Assembly: GCA_043228905.1 (NCBI GenBank)
Contig: JBHGNT010000010.1
Location: 4,216,001 to 4,280,000 of the forward strand
Length of the DNA: 64,000 nucleotides
Reading direction: 5' to 3'
Origin: Azolla caroliniana
Lineage: Eukaryota > Polypodiophyta
Positions 52,749 to 64,000 of the stretch are shown one piece after another. A program made the position numbers and the translations under genes. The notes under the pieces are model-generated. The model did no database searches and was not told where the DNA came from. It saw only the letters and a list, made by a program, of their open reading frames with translations. How positions within the stretch are numbered: the first letter of the stretch is position 1; every line of letters starts with the position of its first letter.

Positions 52749-55700
52749 ATGGATAGAGGCATGGCTACGTCGCTCCCGGTGGAGAAGCTCGACAGGAGCA
52801 ACTACGCATCCTGGTCTTACAAGATGCACCAGTACCTGCTTGGACACGAGTACTGGAGTTATGTCGAAGGAGCGAATGATGCGGCGCCAGACTCGACACA
52901 CAAGGACTTCCCGGTATGGGAACAGGTGGCAAGCAGGGTGATGTACTGCTTCGCATCCAGTGTCGCCAAGACACCGAAGGATGCTTGGGGGAACCTGAAA
53001 AAGGCTTTCGCCGCAAGCACCACTGCCCGGAAGCTGCAACTCAGACAGGAGTTGAGCAATGTTCGACAGAAGAACATGTCCGTGGCAGACTACACGGGCC
53101 GGATAAACGAGATTTGCGACTCACTCGCCTCTATCAATGTTACCATAGAGGAAGACGAGATGGTGCAGGTATATCTCGGAGGCCTGGCGTCCAAGTTCGG
53201 AGCGTTCCGGACTGCGGTGTGTACAAGGGATACTACCCCCTCATTCTTCGACTTACAGTCGATGCTCCTTGTAGAGGAGAACCACGCCGGTGCATCTACC
53301 AGTGCATCCCCGGACAGCCGAATGTTGTACACGGGAACGGATCGGCATTGTGGGCGTGGTGGAAGAGGTGGGTCGGCACGCAATGGAGGCGGCCGGCAAG
53401 AGTAGGAACGGAGGCACTATGAGTGTGCCGACAGCAGTTCTGGGACTTCCACAAGTAGGGGGAGTCAAGGCGGTGCCGGAGGACGGCAAGACAAATCCGC
53501 TACGGAATGCTGGTACTGTGGCAAAAAAGGTCACAGGGAAAGCGAGTGCTGGAGAAAGCGTGCCGATTCGGACAAATCCGGATCCGGCAAGACCGGTAAG
53601 GATGGCCGGCAAAACTCGCACTACGTAAACGGATCAGGAGGATCCGGAACCGGAAAGGCCGGTAAGGGGCTAGCCTTGGTGATGAATCACAAGGCAAACT
53701 CAATGAAGAAGACCACTTTCAAAACGGAGGAAGTGTGGTATGTTGATTCCGGCGCGTCGAACCACATGACGAGCCACAAAGAGTGGTTCTCCTTTCTGGA
53801 GAAACCGGATCAACCTGGAGTAGTCGAAACCGGAGATGACACTCCACACCCAATCGTGCACGTCAGAGAAGTCCCTCTAAGCCACGTCGGACAGAAAGGG
53901 AAGCTAATGAACGTATTACACGTTCCGACGATCACGAAGAACCTGGTGTCCGTTGGTCAGATAGTTGACCAGGGGATGCAGGTGTGGTTTACGCACCTCG
54001 GGTGCTTCATTGAGGATGAGGGCGAAGTCATTGCGCAAGGGCGCAGAGACGGGAGGATGTTTATCCTCAACACCAATGACATTGGCACTGCTCTGTTCGC
54101 GAAACGACAGAAGGTCGAGTCGGACATCGACCTATGGCACAAGTGGATAGGCCATGTCAACTACCAGAGGCTTCAAGACCTGCAAACGAAACAAGTCGTT
54201 TTCGGTTTGCCAAAGTTTAGCGGCCGGAGAGCCGAAATTTGTGAAGCCTGCCAACTTGGGAAGCAACACCGGCTTCCATTCCCCACCGAACGGAACCGGA
54301 GTCGTAACAAGCTCGATCTCATCCATTCGGATGTGTGGGGACCGGCACAAAGTGTAAGCCTTGGCGGGAGCCGATACTTCATCTCCTTCATCGACGACTA
54401 TACTCGACATACTTGGATCTACCTCATTGAGCGGAAGAGCGAAGTCTTCGACTGTTTCCGGAGCCTCCAGAAGATGGTCAAATGCCTTCGGTCGGATGGC
54501 AGAAAGGAATATTTTTCCGACCAATTCACTAGTTATCTGCAGCAGAAGGGAATTCAGCGAGAGTTCAGCTGCAGATACACACCAGAGCAAAACGGTGTGG
54601 CCGAAAGGAAGAACCGGACACTCGTCGAAGCGGCAAGGACAATGCTGGAGGAGAAGAGCATGCCCCGGTTCTACTGAGCGGAGGCGGTCCAGACGGCCGT
54701 CTACATACAAAACCACATTGGTGACAAGGTGTCAGCTCATGAGCTGTATTTCAGGCGCAAGCCGAACTTGAGACACCTTCGGATATTCGGCAGCATAGCG
54801 TATGTGCATGTGCCGGATCAGAAGCGGAGAAAGCTGGATGCAAAATCGGAAAAATGCATCCTAGTCGGCTATGCTGAAGAGCAAAAGGGGTATAAGTGTT
54901 ATAACCCCCGGACGAAGGAAGTCCGAGTTAGCCGGGATGTCGAGTTCGACGAATCGGCATCCTGGTACTCCGTACCGACTCCGACTTCCGATCCCGACCC
55001 AATGCCGAAAGATCAAGCCAGTGAGCCTGAATCAGCCCTAGCAGAGGATGATGAAGCCGGGACTCAAGATGAGAGTCCGGAATCATTACGGTTGAGTGGA
55101 CCGAACGAGCGACTGAGTCGGTTGGACCAGTCGGATGAAGAGACGGCAAGTGGTGGAGACTCTGCCGTGCTCTCCCCGCACAAGAAACCGAGGAAACGGT
55201 TCACGCGCAAAGAGAAGGGGAAGAGGAAGATGCCGGAATTCGAAACCGGCAATGATGAGTCGGATCGGTGCATATCCGACTCCGGAAAAGAAAAAGGCGG
55301 ATCTTCGGCAACGAAGACCGAACTAGCCAAGAAGGGACTCAAATCGGGTGACGGTGCGTTGCGCCGATCAACCCACCAGAAGGATCCCGTCATGCGGTAC
55401 GGGTACAATGAATACATGGCGCATCATTATGCATACATGACTAAGGTGACAGAAGTGCGCGAGCCGGAGAGCTACGCAGAAGTGGCAAAGGACGCAAATT
55501 GGCGTGCCGCTATGGCCGAAGAAATGCGGGCACTCGATGCCAACGAAACTTGGGACCTAGTTGATCCTCCCCGTCACTGTAAACCGATCGGATGCAAGTG
55601 GGTGTACAAGGTCAAGTACAACGCCGACGGTTCTGTTAACTGGTACAAAGCCCGGTTAGTGGCGAAGGGATACGCGCAGACCCACGGAATCGACTACGAT

Positions 55701-57734
55701 GAGACCTTCGCTCCTGTGGCGAAGATGACGACAGTTCGTGTGGTACTGGCGGTTGCTGCGGCAAGGGGGTGGCATCTTCACTAGATGGATGTGAAGAACG
55801 CCTTTCTTCAAGGAGAGCTTGAAGAAGAAGTCTTTATGACTCAGCCCCCCGGATTTCACTCGGAGATGGACAAGTCGGCGGTATGCCGACTGAAGAAGTC
55901 GCTTTACGGCTTGAAGCAAGCCCCCCGAGCCTGGAACGCGAAGATCACGCACTGGTTGCGTAAGCTGGGGTTTGCTGTCTCTAAGTCGGACTCTTCGTTG
56001 TTCATCCGACAAGGCTCTGACGGTCCGGTATGTATACTCTTGTATGTGGATGATTTAGTTATCACCGGACCGGGTCTTCCCGAAATCAACAACGTCAAGT
56101 CCTAGTTGTCGGACGCATTCGAAATGAAGGACCTGGGGGACCTCCATTATTTTCTTAGGATCGAAGTGATCCGGACCCCCGACGGCATATTGCTCTCACA
56201 ACGACATTACGTGTTGAATATGCTGTATAAATTCGGCATGTCGGATTGCCGACCTGTCTCCACACCCCTGGATCGGAACCAGAAGGTCCGTCCCAACTCC
56301 GGACCGGCCTACAATGAGAAACGGTTACGACAGGTTGTCGGAAGCCTGATCTACTTAACCATCACCCGACCCGACATCAGCTATCCGGTCGGCATGGTAA
56401 GTCAGTTCATGCAGAAGCCGACCGTGGAGCACCTTTAATGCGCACAAAGAATATTACGGTATGTCAGCGGCACTAAGGACCGGGGACTGCTATACCGGCA
56501 AGGTATACCCGAAGAGCTTGTCGGTTACATCGATGTTGACTGGGCCGGCGATGCGTCTGATCGCCGCTCCACTTCCGGATACATGTTCTCCATAGGTAGC
56601 GCGGCTGTTGCGTGGAGCAGCAAGAAGCAGCCCATAGTGGCTTTGTCAAGCACTGAGGTTGAGTATCAGGCCGCTACCGTTGCCACTTGTGAAGCCATCT
56701 GGCTTCGGCGACTGCTGCGAGACTTGCGGATCGAGGTGCCCACCCCGATCCCGATTTACTGCGATAACATGAGCAGCCTGCAGCTCGCCAGGAACCCTGT
56801 GTTCCATGCTCGCACAAAGCACATCAAGGTGCACTACCACTTCGTGCGTGAGCGGGTCCTGAGCGGTGAAGTTGACCTACGGTATGTTCATACGGATCGG
56901 CAAGTTGCCGACATCTTCACCAAGCCGCTCGGATCGGACAAGTTGCAGCACTTTACCGACATGCTTGGTATTCAGCATCTCGACGTGCCGCACTTGAGGG
57001 GGAGAAGCAAGGGCAAAGTCTCTACCGAAACTGGCAAAGGCAAAAAAACTGTTGAACCCGTCGGTAAGAGGAGAGCCGGAAGAAGAGGAGACAAGAAGAT
57101 GAAGGAAGCCGAGTCGACGAAGGAAGTCGAAACATCCGAACAGGTCGGAGCAAGCAGCTGTGAAGAAGAGTTGTGCACTCAGGAAGAGAAGTGCATGTTG
57201 TGCGGAGGTCATCACGACGGTACTGACCATGATGCGGAGTCGAATGAAGAATTCGATTTCGGTTCACCGGCTGAAGAAGCCGAGGGAAGCATGGAGAAGG
57301 CCAAGACACGGAAGTGGTCCGATGTGGTGAGAGGCCTGAAGCCGGAAGTCGAATCGGAGTGTACCGATTTGGACAAGAGCTGGAACGAGTCGGAGACAGC
57401 TGACTCGGATCAACAGATGGATCCGGATGAGTCGGATCGACTGAAGGCCAAGGGGACACGGACACAGCGGAAGTCGATGCCATTGTGGGAGAATCGACGG
57501 ATCGGTAAGCGCCAGAGTCACAACAACGTGAGTGCTGAGATGGGCCTATTGAGCAGACATGCCGACCGATAGGGTCGAGGCGCGCAGAACCAAAGGGGTC
57601 GCGGCAAACGGGACCGGACCGGACGAGGAGCGCGAGCAAGGCGGAGTGATGCCAGGAGAAGTCGGCTGAAAGAACCGACTGCCACAGAGGTCGACACTAC
57701 GACCCCACCTCAGGTTGAGCTTGAGGGGGAGTGT
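52749..57734 (+). pseudogene. Element C Gag-Pol polyprotein with C-terminal extension
   Basis: The frame from ATG 52749 holds Gag (LPVEKLDRSNYASWSYKMHQ, UBN2 type), a CCHC knuckle CWYCGKKGHRESEC (in frame after TAG 53403-53405), protease WYVDSGASNHMT, integrase (HSDVWGP, TPEQNGVAERKNR), RT (LLYVDDLVI) and RNase H. Stops: TAG 53403, TGA 54675, TAG 55782, TAG 56103, TAA 56436 and TAG 57570. Where element A can be compared, A has CAG at the sites equivalent to 55782, 56103 and 56436, and GAG at 57570. As in A, the frame continues beyond RNase H past an internal polypurine tract through Lys/Arg- and Asp/Glu-rich sequence with CMLCGGHHDG. Confidence 0.92.
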
Positions 57735-58059
57735 TGAGCGACAAGCTCAACCGGAGCCGGATCGACTGAATAAGCCGAAGCCGGTAAGCGAGACGGATCG
57801 GGCGAAACGGATCGATATGACGGTGAGCAACCGAACCGGCAAGCAGTGGAGGCCGGGTGCAATCCGTAACCGGCAGTCCAATCGGAAGCCTAGAATAGGA
57901 TAGACTACTAGGTATCTATAGTCTCATAGTAAGTGTCAGATGCTCGTGTGAGCATTGAAGTACATGGTACTTCTGTCAGTCCCAAGAGGACTTGTATAAA
58001 TAGTGCTACTTAGCACAGTGTGTAAGTGCAGAGTCTTTATATAATTTTGGAAATTACGT

Positions 58060-58120
<61 letters not shown>

Positions 58121-58160
58121 TGTTCTCTGTTTTACGCTTCCGCAAACACTTACGTTTACA
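57732..58160 (+). repeat. 3' LTR of Copia element C
   Basis: 429 bp, about 98-99% identical to the 5' LTR by eye outside the CT repeat (58060-58117). Followed by TSD CAAAG. Confidence 0.93.
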
Positions 58161-58554
58161 CAAAGGCATAGAGGAAGTGTCGACAAGAGTGAACCCTCCA
58201 CAAGCAAGGGGAGTTAGAATGGTGTTGGGAACTGACACAGAAAAACCAATACGGACTGCTGATATTGTGGCCGAAAGGGCCACAAAGAGAGTGAGTGTTG
58301 GAAGAAGAAATCGGATTTGGACAAAGTTGAATCAAGTCATGCCGATGGAGAAAGGCGGCAACAATCGCATTATGCTAAAGGCTCAAGGTGAGCCGGAACA
58401 GGCCTTGCCTTCGTCATGAAGTACAAAGCCAACTCGATGGCGGTGAGCACCTCGAAACCAAAGGAGGTGTGGTATGTGGATTCCGGCGCATCGAACCACA
58501 TGACAAACCATGAAGAATGGTTCTCTTATCTTGAGAAGCTGGAACATCCGGGGG

Positions 58555-59016
58555 TGTCATGATATGGCATGGCATGGCTCCAAAAGGATTTGGACCTATG
58601 TCCTTATGTTACATGGGTTAAACCCTTACCATTAAACTATGCATTGTAATACGAAAAATACTATTTTCATTTATTATTTCACTATAGCAAATTCATGTAT
58701 ATTCCAGATTACTCTAGAACATTCTAGAAACTTCAGGAATACTACTAACAATACTATAAATAGAGGCACATGGCATTATTCAGAACCAATTCGGTTCAAC
58801 GCCAGTCTTAAGCCTCCTAGCTGTTCTTGTATCCTTCTTCATATAATATACTTCTTGTTGTCATCATTCACTCTCTCTACTCTCTCTCCCCCTCCCTCGC
58901 TCCTTCTCTCCCCCTCTCGTGACTCTCACACACTTTTTCCCTTCTTAGTACTAATCCTCATTCTTCCCCTCTATCTTTAGTACTAATTCTCCCTGCCTCT
59001 AGTACTATCCCTGACA
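58555..59016 (+). mobile_element. Solo LTR of the Gypsy G family
   Basis: 462 bp, TGTCATGATATGGC to ATCCCTGACA, with a perfect TSD GGGGG (58550-58554 and 59017-59021). It aligns along its length with the LTRs of element G (TTCCAGAT, GAACATTCTAGAA, ACTATAAATAG, AGTACTA blocks) but is clearly diverged. It sits in the protease region of Copia fragment D. Confidence 0.9.
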
Positions 59017-59088
59017 GGGGGTCGTCGAAACTAGTGACGACACTCCTCACCCCATCGAACACATTGGAGACGTCCCTTTGAGACATGT

Positions 59089-59249
59089 CCCTTATTACAT
59101 GGCATTCTCTGTCCCAACTTGACTCCTATTCGGCGCCATAAAGGCACCCCATTATCTTACACAGTTATACATGGGTGAGTGCTCACGCCACAACCCGCCG
59201 ATATTCCCAATAGGCCCGGTTTTCTCACTATGGCTATGAATCTTCACGA
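59089..59249 (-). repeat. Fragment related to the LTR of element F
   Basis: The right end CTATGAATCTTCACGACA matches the outer end of the F LTR (ATGGACGAAAATCTTCACGACA region) and is preceded by similar CCCAATAGGCCCGGTTTTC and CACCCATGTATAAC-like blocks. Similarity is partial, and the left limit is set only by the end of Copia fragment D. Confidence 0.4.
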
Positions 59250-59591
59250 CAACGGTTCGGTTCGGTTTCAACAATAAAAAACCGCGGTTTAAACGGTTTA
59301 ACGGTTTTTTTATTTTTATTTTTATTTTAAATTGTAAAAAAAAATTTAAATTGTTTTTAAATAATATTTTCATTTTTAGACCTTATTCTCACATTTTAGG
59401 AACATCTTAAAAAAATTTAAAAATGAAATATTATAAATTTTAAAAAATTAAAATTTTGACCTATGTTGAAAACCAAAACCGAACCACAAAACTGCGGTTT
59501 TTACGGTTTAATGGTTTGGTTTGGTTTAGGTTTCAAAAAAATTTAACGGTTCGGTTTGGACCCTCTCAAACCGAGCCATACCGAACCGTTG
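59250..59591. mobile_element. MITE-like element with 12-bp terminal inverted repeats
   Basis: CAACGGTTCGGT (59250-59261) is the exact reverse complement of ACCGAACCGTTG (59580-59591). The interior is A/T-rich with further GGTTTAACGGTTT motifs. No coding and no clear TSD; a hAT-type MITE is possible. Confidence 0.65.
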
Positions 59592-60514
59592 TCGATTGTA
59601 ACAAGTCGGGACTAAGTAGGGACAACTCGCCAAAACCAACAAATAAGAGAGATAGCAAAATGGTTGCACACTCCTTAAAACTAGGATGATGAGAATGAAA
59701 GAATAGGAGAGAATGAAAATAATGGGAATGGTTACGAAGGAGTGGATCGTCGTTATATAGGCCAAATATGGTTGTTGGGACTAGAAGTTGGGTGGTCCCC
59801 TTGGAACTAGGTTGTCCAACCCAAGATGGTGCCTTCTTTGGGACTAGGGTTGGCCCCATTGGTGGGTTCCAACTCAGATTGGGACTGTGTCCTAGTTGGG
59901 GCAACCTAGGGACACCACACATGTTGTTGAAGGGTATTATAAGCTAAGTTTGATATAACTGTTGATGGGAGTATAAAATTTACTTTTGTGTTTTTCTTTG
60001 CAACATAGAATCTTCTCTTCACCTTTTGTCTTATTCTTGTATCAAGGATTAAGTGATTAATAAAAAAAGGTTTGTGATTAATAAAAAGAGGTTTTCTAAC
60101 TCCTACTTGGATTTAAATTTTCTTTAAGTAGCAAATCACTGGTTAGAGACCGTCATAGTTGAGTGATTGTTTCTTAGTTATTTAATCTTGTTATGAGCTT
60201 TGAAGCAATTCACTTGAACTAACTATGAGTTTACAACTTCTTTTGCCTGTCTTTCCAACAACAATGTGGATAGTTGTGCATGATCAACGACCTCAACTAG
60301 GGAGTACAAATCTTGATCAAGTATAGATGTGCTCAGAGTAAACACCTAGAGATACACACTTCTCAAAGTGTTCAAGACGGAGGACTGTAAGTCAACTTCC
60401 ACACTAATGGAGATCAACTTAAAGTTGTTGAAGATTAGGAGATGAAGGTTGGATAGATTAGAAAAATATCAATCCCTAGTTGAAGGCTAGGAGAGGACGG
60501 GATCCTATATTTCT
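59592..60514. other. Intergenic stretch, nothing certain
   Basis: 59592-59930 has repeated GGGACTAG/CCAACTAGG motifs and, on the minus strand, a TATATAAC box, so it may be an LTR remnant. The remainder shows no gene. Confidence 0.4.
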
Positions 60515-61150
60515 ACAACATGAGTCCAAACGTAACCTATGTGGTAAGAGTGTTGGCACAATTCACAACAAATCCAAAGAAGGGACATTGGCAAGCTAGG
60601 ATGCATACTCTTAGATACATAAAGGGTATAATCAAATATGACATCCTTCATGACCAAAGGACAAAGTAATTCGAGTGTTGTGATTCCAACTAGGAGGGAT
60701 CCAAAGAACAAGAGGCCAACTTATAAACTATGTTTGACTCTTGGGTTTCAAATATTTTCATGAAATACCAAGAAGCAGTTGAATGTTCATTATCTTCGAT
60801 GAAAATCGAGTATAATTTGCCATGCCCTGCATGCCATGAAGTAGTATAGTTAAGAAAGTTTTTGGTAAAAATCTAGATGTTGATTGATGGAAAACCAACA
60901 CCCAAAGTCGCATTCCTATCATAGATTATATGTTGTATGGGCTGATTAAACATATTGGAATTCAATATCACCTCATACAAAAACTCATTTCTAATGAGAA
61001 GGTGAGCAACACAGGTAGATGTGACAACCAAAGTTGTTTTGCAAACACAAGTAATATGTCATATAGGCAAACTAGACATATTGAGATTCAGTGCCCCTCA
61101 TATGAAAGGTCATATTAGAATATTCTCCATTATAGGAGAACTATGCTTCT
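60515..61150 (+). pseudogene. Decayed Copia RT/RNase H fragment
   Basis: Pieces in shifting frames resemble the end of RT and RNase H of Copia elements: NMSPNVTYVVRVLAQF, NPKKGHWQARMHTLRYIKG and KYDILHDQ (60519-60660), later a HIGKLDI-like stretch near 61070 where RNase H normally has HIDVRYHF. Many stops and frameshifts; no LTRs recognised. Confidence 0.6.
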
Positions 61151-62642
61151 CTCTTCATGAAGACCCTAAGACATGAGCAGCCTAAGAAGTAGTTGTGATT
61201 AGTTCAAGTGGGAGGATACCATGCAAGTAGAGAAAAGTTTTATATGTATTTGTTGGCTCAAGACATGAGACACATCCCTCTTTGTAGTGAATTGTGCTAT
61301 AACCAAGCCTAAGCACTTTGCATACTATACATATCTCTTTTGCCTCATCACTTCATTTTATTTTCCATGTATCCAATGGCTCAATCCTTTTATACTCATG
61401 TTGAATATAATGACATTGTCACAACTAACTATTATCATTTGGTATGTACGATGTCTACACAAGAAAGTGTTAAAAGTAAATTTGGTCATGCATACTTTTT
61501 ATCTCAAGGAATGCCGAAACACTTGAGAATATAGATGTCAAATTCTCAAAACACTCCATGCAAGTTTAAATGCTCATGAAATATTATAAATGCTTGTATG
61601 CTTTATGTGTTCATGGAAAAAGGACTTTATGAGAGTGGAGAACTTGATACAAAGGTATGAAACATTTACACATTTGAAAAAGTATGTGGATACAAGATAT
61701 AGTATGCTTATTTAAAATAAATACGGTAGTAATAATGTGCTGGGAATTAAAATGAAGGATGTTCATATGTGATGATGTAGTTATAAATGTCATGCTTTAC
61801 AAGCTTATGGTTGTCAATGGTCATTCAAGTCTAATGCAATGGGTTTAATAGAAAGAAGAAGTAATATTATCTCTTTGAAATAACTACAAAAAATGATGTA
61901 TTGATAACTTTGAAATGATTATACTAACAAAGTGGTTCTAAATTCTACCTACAAAATTGCTGATGGATTTTACCCATGTAACTAAAATGCATGCATGAAT
62001 GCTACAAATTTTAAATTATTACAACATTTTGAACATGACATATCCTAGTTAAAGGAGCAAATTACATGCATTTTTTTGGTGACATATCCATGTCAAAAAA
62101 TGTAATGCAAATAGTGTCAATCAAATATCTCGGTGGAAAAATAATCCTTGGAAAGGAAATTTGTTGACATATTCTTGGAAAGGAAATTTGTAGGTGGAAA
62201 ATAAACGCGCTAAATGGTTGGATTTGAAAGGCAAGGAGCCGTGGTGTAAATGATTACATATGCAAGAAATAAACATAGTACATTGATCTCCAATATAACA
62301 GATCTAACTTGTAATGAAGACTTCTTGGTAGTATGATAGAAACGGTGTTCAGATGGTTTTGGTCATTGAAGAATATTCAAATTTTTATGTGCTACATGAG
62401 TACATATGAGTGGATACATAGTGTTGTTTGAATGCTTCTTGCGAGAAAAGTTAAAAGTCAAGAAAGATTTTTTTTTACATATGCTCACTTTAATTGTAAA
62501 AAATCTTTTAATAACACCACAACACGTGTTAGGTTGACGTAAAATGTCGTTCACTTTTTCATCATTTCGTTTACATAGAAGAATCATAATGTCAAAAAAT
62601 TAAACAATCAAAAGAACCCTACGAACAAATAATAATCGATGC
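61151..62642. other. Intergenic stretch, nothing recognised
   Basis: AT-rich. Short frames at 61287-61526 and 61611-61793 lack motifs. The right end (62628-62642, AATAATAATCGATGC) is the left target duplication of the next LINE. Confidence 0.5.
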
Positions 62643-63618
62643 CGTGTTGGCTAAAATACCGGTTTTCAGATTAGAATGGGACCCAATGGATTATCAGTGG
62701 ACAGACCCTTTTACGGGTAACAAATTTAATTTTTTCCAATATTCTGTACAGTTAGGAAGACATGTGCTTTCAGATATACGAGATGTGACACCGGCTGCTT
62801 TTCAATTTTGGAATCAACAAGGTATTACTCCCCAATTCCTGGCAAATTTTTGGGTAGTGTTATGGGCTAGAAAACAGCCACACCAAATATTGCATGTACA
62901 GTGGTTGCTTGTACATCGAGCCTTGCCAGTTGGCACATGGCTACATAGGATGGGAGTAGAGTCTACTTGCGCACGATGTCGTTTACAAATGGAAACTCAA
63001 AAACATTGCTTATGGGAATGTATTGAGTCTCAATTGATATGGCAACGTCTCCTTAGAATTTTTGCTAATTATTTCTCCCTGTTGGTTTTCACTTGGGGTA
63101 TGGTGGTTTGGACATCTCTTGTCCGTGATGTATTTCATTATGATAACGAATCAATGGACCATGGATTTTGCACTAATTTTGGAAGAGTACATAAAGTACC
63201 ATTGTTGTCACTACAGTTTACAGGAATACGAAAGGAAGTCCAACCAGTATGGGAGATATTGAGTAGTACCACTATATATCATATTTGGAAGACTAGGTGC
63301 TCTCTTATTTTCCAACAACTGAAAACACCACCGGCCGAATTGGTCTCAAATATTTGGTTAGACATAGTGCATACTTTGAAGGGACAATGGGATGGTATTA
63401 TTGGTGACTCTGATGCTAAGATTGCTCAACGGCATGAGTTTATCACTATATGGAAACCTTCTCCATTCATGACAGCCAACTGTGGTACTCCTTATTGGCA
63501 TTATCAACCTCCGAAATGGTTGTTCCCCCCCCCCAATTACATAGAACTTTGAATCTTGTAAAATGACTATACTAATGACAGGATATTTTTAAAAAAAATA
63601 AATAATAATAATAATAAT
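62643..63618 (+). mobile_element. 5'-truncated LINE copy with AAT-repeat tail
   Basis: Flanked by AATAATAATCGATGC at 62628-62642 and 63619-63633; the CGATGC part is unambiguous, the AAT part merges with the tail. The 3' tail is A-rich and then (AAT)n. The coding frame starts at the left junction, as in a 5'-truncated insertion. Confidence 0.85.
62644..63552 (+). pseudogene. LINE ORF2 C-terminal part with zf-RVT domain
   Basis: An uninterrupted frame of 302 codons to the stop, with no ATG at its head because the element is truncated (it opens on GTG). Blocks are FFQYSVQLGRHVL, HVQWLLVHRALPVGTW, the zinc-binding region CARCRLQMETQKHCLWEC (zf-RVT) and IYHIWKTRCSLIFQ, matching in order the interrupted LINE at 44675-51476. 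RT and endonuclease domains are missing, so it is a dead fragment despite the clean frame. Confidence 0.8.
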
Positions 63619-63633
63619 AATAATAATCGATGC

Positions 63634-64000
63634 TCTTCCTCAACAACAAAGTATGGATAGAGACAAAACCAAAGGAACACTACCATAAAAACTCAATTTG
63701 TGACCCAATTCAATCTCTCAAGCTTTTCATCACACAAACATTCTCTAGAGATGCCCATGAATATAAAAATATATGTAGTGAACACCAACTAATTGTGGGG
63801 AATTAGTTGGTCTTAGAAGACGTTAATATATATTTCTATCTCTCTCTCTCTCTCTCGACCCCCCGCCACCTGCCCCCCCCAAAAGTAAAACTAAACTTTT
63901 GAAACTGCCTATATGCATTCAACCTTAAATTTTCTGTACATATTTGTATTTTATTCCATGTCTTCCGTAAAAAGTATAGGTAGATGTTTGCACTTCAAGT
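63634..64000. other. Intergenic end of window with CT and C tracts
   Basis: Contains a CT microsatellite at about 63839-63856 and C-rich runs at about 63858-63881. Nothing else recognised. Confidence 0.55.

Larger units (their letters stand above)
52257..58160 (+). mobile_element. Copia element C, full-length but with several stops
   Basis: 5904 bp with perfect TSD CAAAG (52252-52256 and 58161-58165). LTRs 52257-52654 and 57732-58160 differ in CT-repeat length and about six other bases, nearly all transitions. It has a primer site near TGGTATCAAAGC (52655) and two polypurine tracts (56992-57004 and 57719-57731). Same family as element A. Confidence 0.95.
51825..59088 (+). mobile_element. Right part of the old Copia element (D), split by element C and a solo LTR
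   Basis: Starts GTTTTGGGGGAACCTGAAGG, continuing gag exactly where fragment E stops. Gag runs to 52256 with stops. After element C it resumes at 58166 with a decayed CCHC knuckle (GRKGHKESECWKKK in part) and the protease site VWYVDSGASNHM near 58469-58503. After the solo LTR it continues from 59022 (VVETSDDTPHPIEHIGDVPLRH) to about 59088, where similarity to element C ends. No 3' LTR is seen. Confidence 0.8.

Overview
This is nuclear DNA of a land plant, probably a vascular plant with a repeat-rich genome. The evidence is two intron-containing genes with GT-AG splice sites, one of them an ABCG exporter of the cuticle-lipid type; plant-type Copia and chromodomain Gypsy LTR retrotransposons; LINE tails with a plant zf-RVT domain; and many CT/GA, GT and AT microsatellites. 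The species cannot be told from the window. I see no prokaryotic or organellar genes.

Only two host genes could be assembled, both on the minus strand and both with an open frame. (1) 4934-10423: a seven-exon gene for a 274-residue atypical short-chain dehydrogenase-like NAD(P)-binding protein of the Arabidopsis At5g02240 type. (2) 25201-28875: an eleven-exon gene for a 699-residue ABCG half transporter of the ABCG11/12/13/15 (WBC, wax and cutin) group, with a CT-rich leader and a probable leader intron up to about 29530. Every exon junction was checked by splice dinucleotides and reading phase.

Most of the rest is nested transposable elements, and many boundaries are fixed by target-site duplications (TSDs). 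12648-22656 is a Copia element (A, TSD CATTT) carrying a second, antisense Copia element (B, 12992-18471, TSD CGCAC) whose two 287-bp LTRs look identical. The right half holds a deeper nest. The two halves of one old Copia element (5' LTR and gag start at 36095-37002; rest of gag onward from 51825) are separated at one gag codon by a pair of inverted termini 14.8 kb apart. Between these lie a 1.5-kb foldback element (37643-39140), a gag-only LTR element (F, 39262-44201) with its own solo LTR, and a 5'-truncated LINE (44673-51530) that is itself split by a chromodomain Gypsy element (45432-51018). The right half of the old Copia element also carries a full-length Copia element (C, 52257-58160, TSD CAAAG) and a solo Gypsy LTR (58555-59016, TSD GGGGG). 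A second 5'-truncated LINE with an intact frame lies at 62643-63618.

The most unusual features are: the in-frame extension of about 245 residues after RNase H in Copia elements A and C, which lies between two copies of the same polypurine tract; the foldback element with about 13 near-palindromes; the reconstruction of the split Copia element; and a tRNA-like segment inside the Gypsy LTRs. No intact autonomous element was found: each polyprotein carries at least one stop codon, and most of these stops are C-to-T or G-to-A changes.
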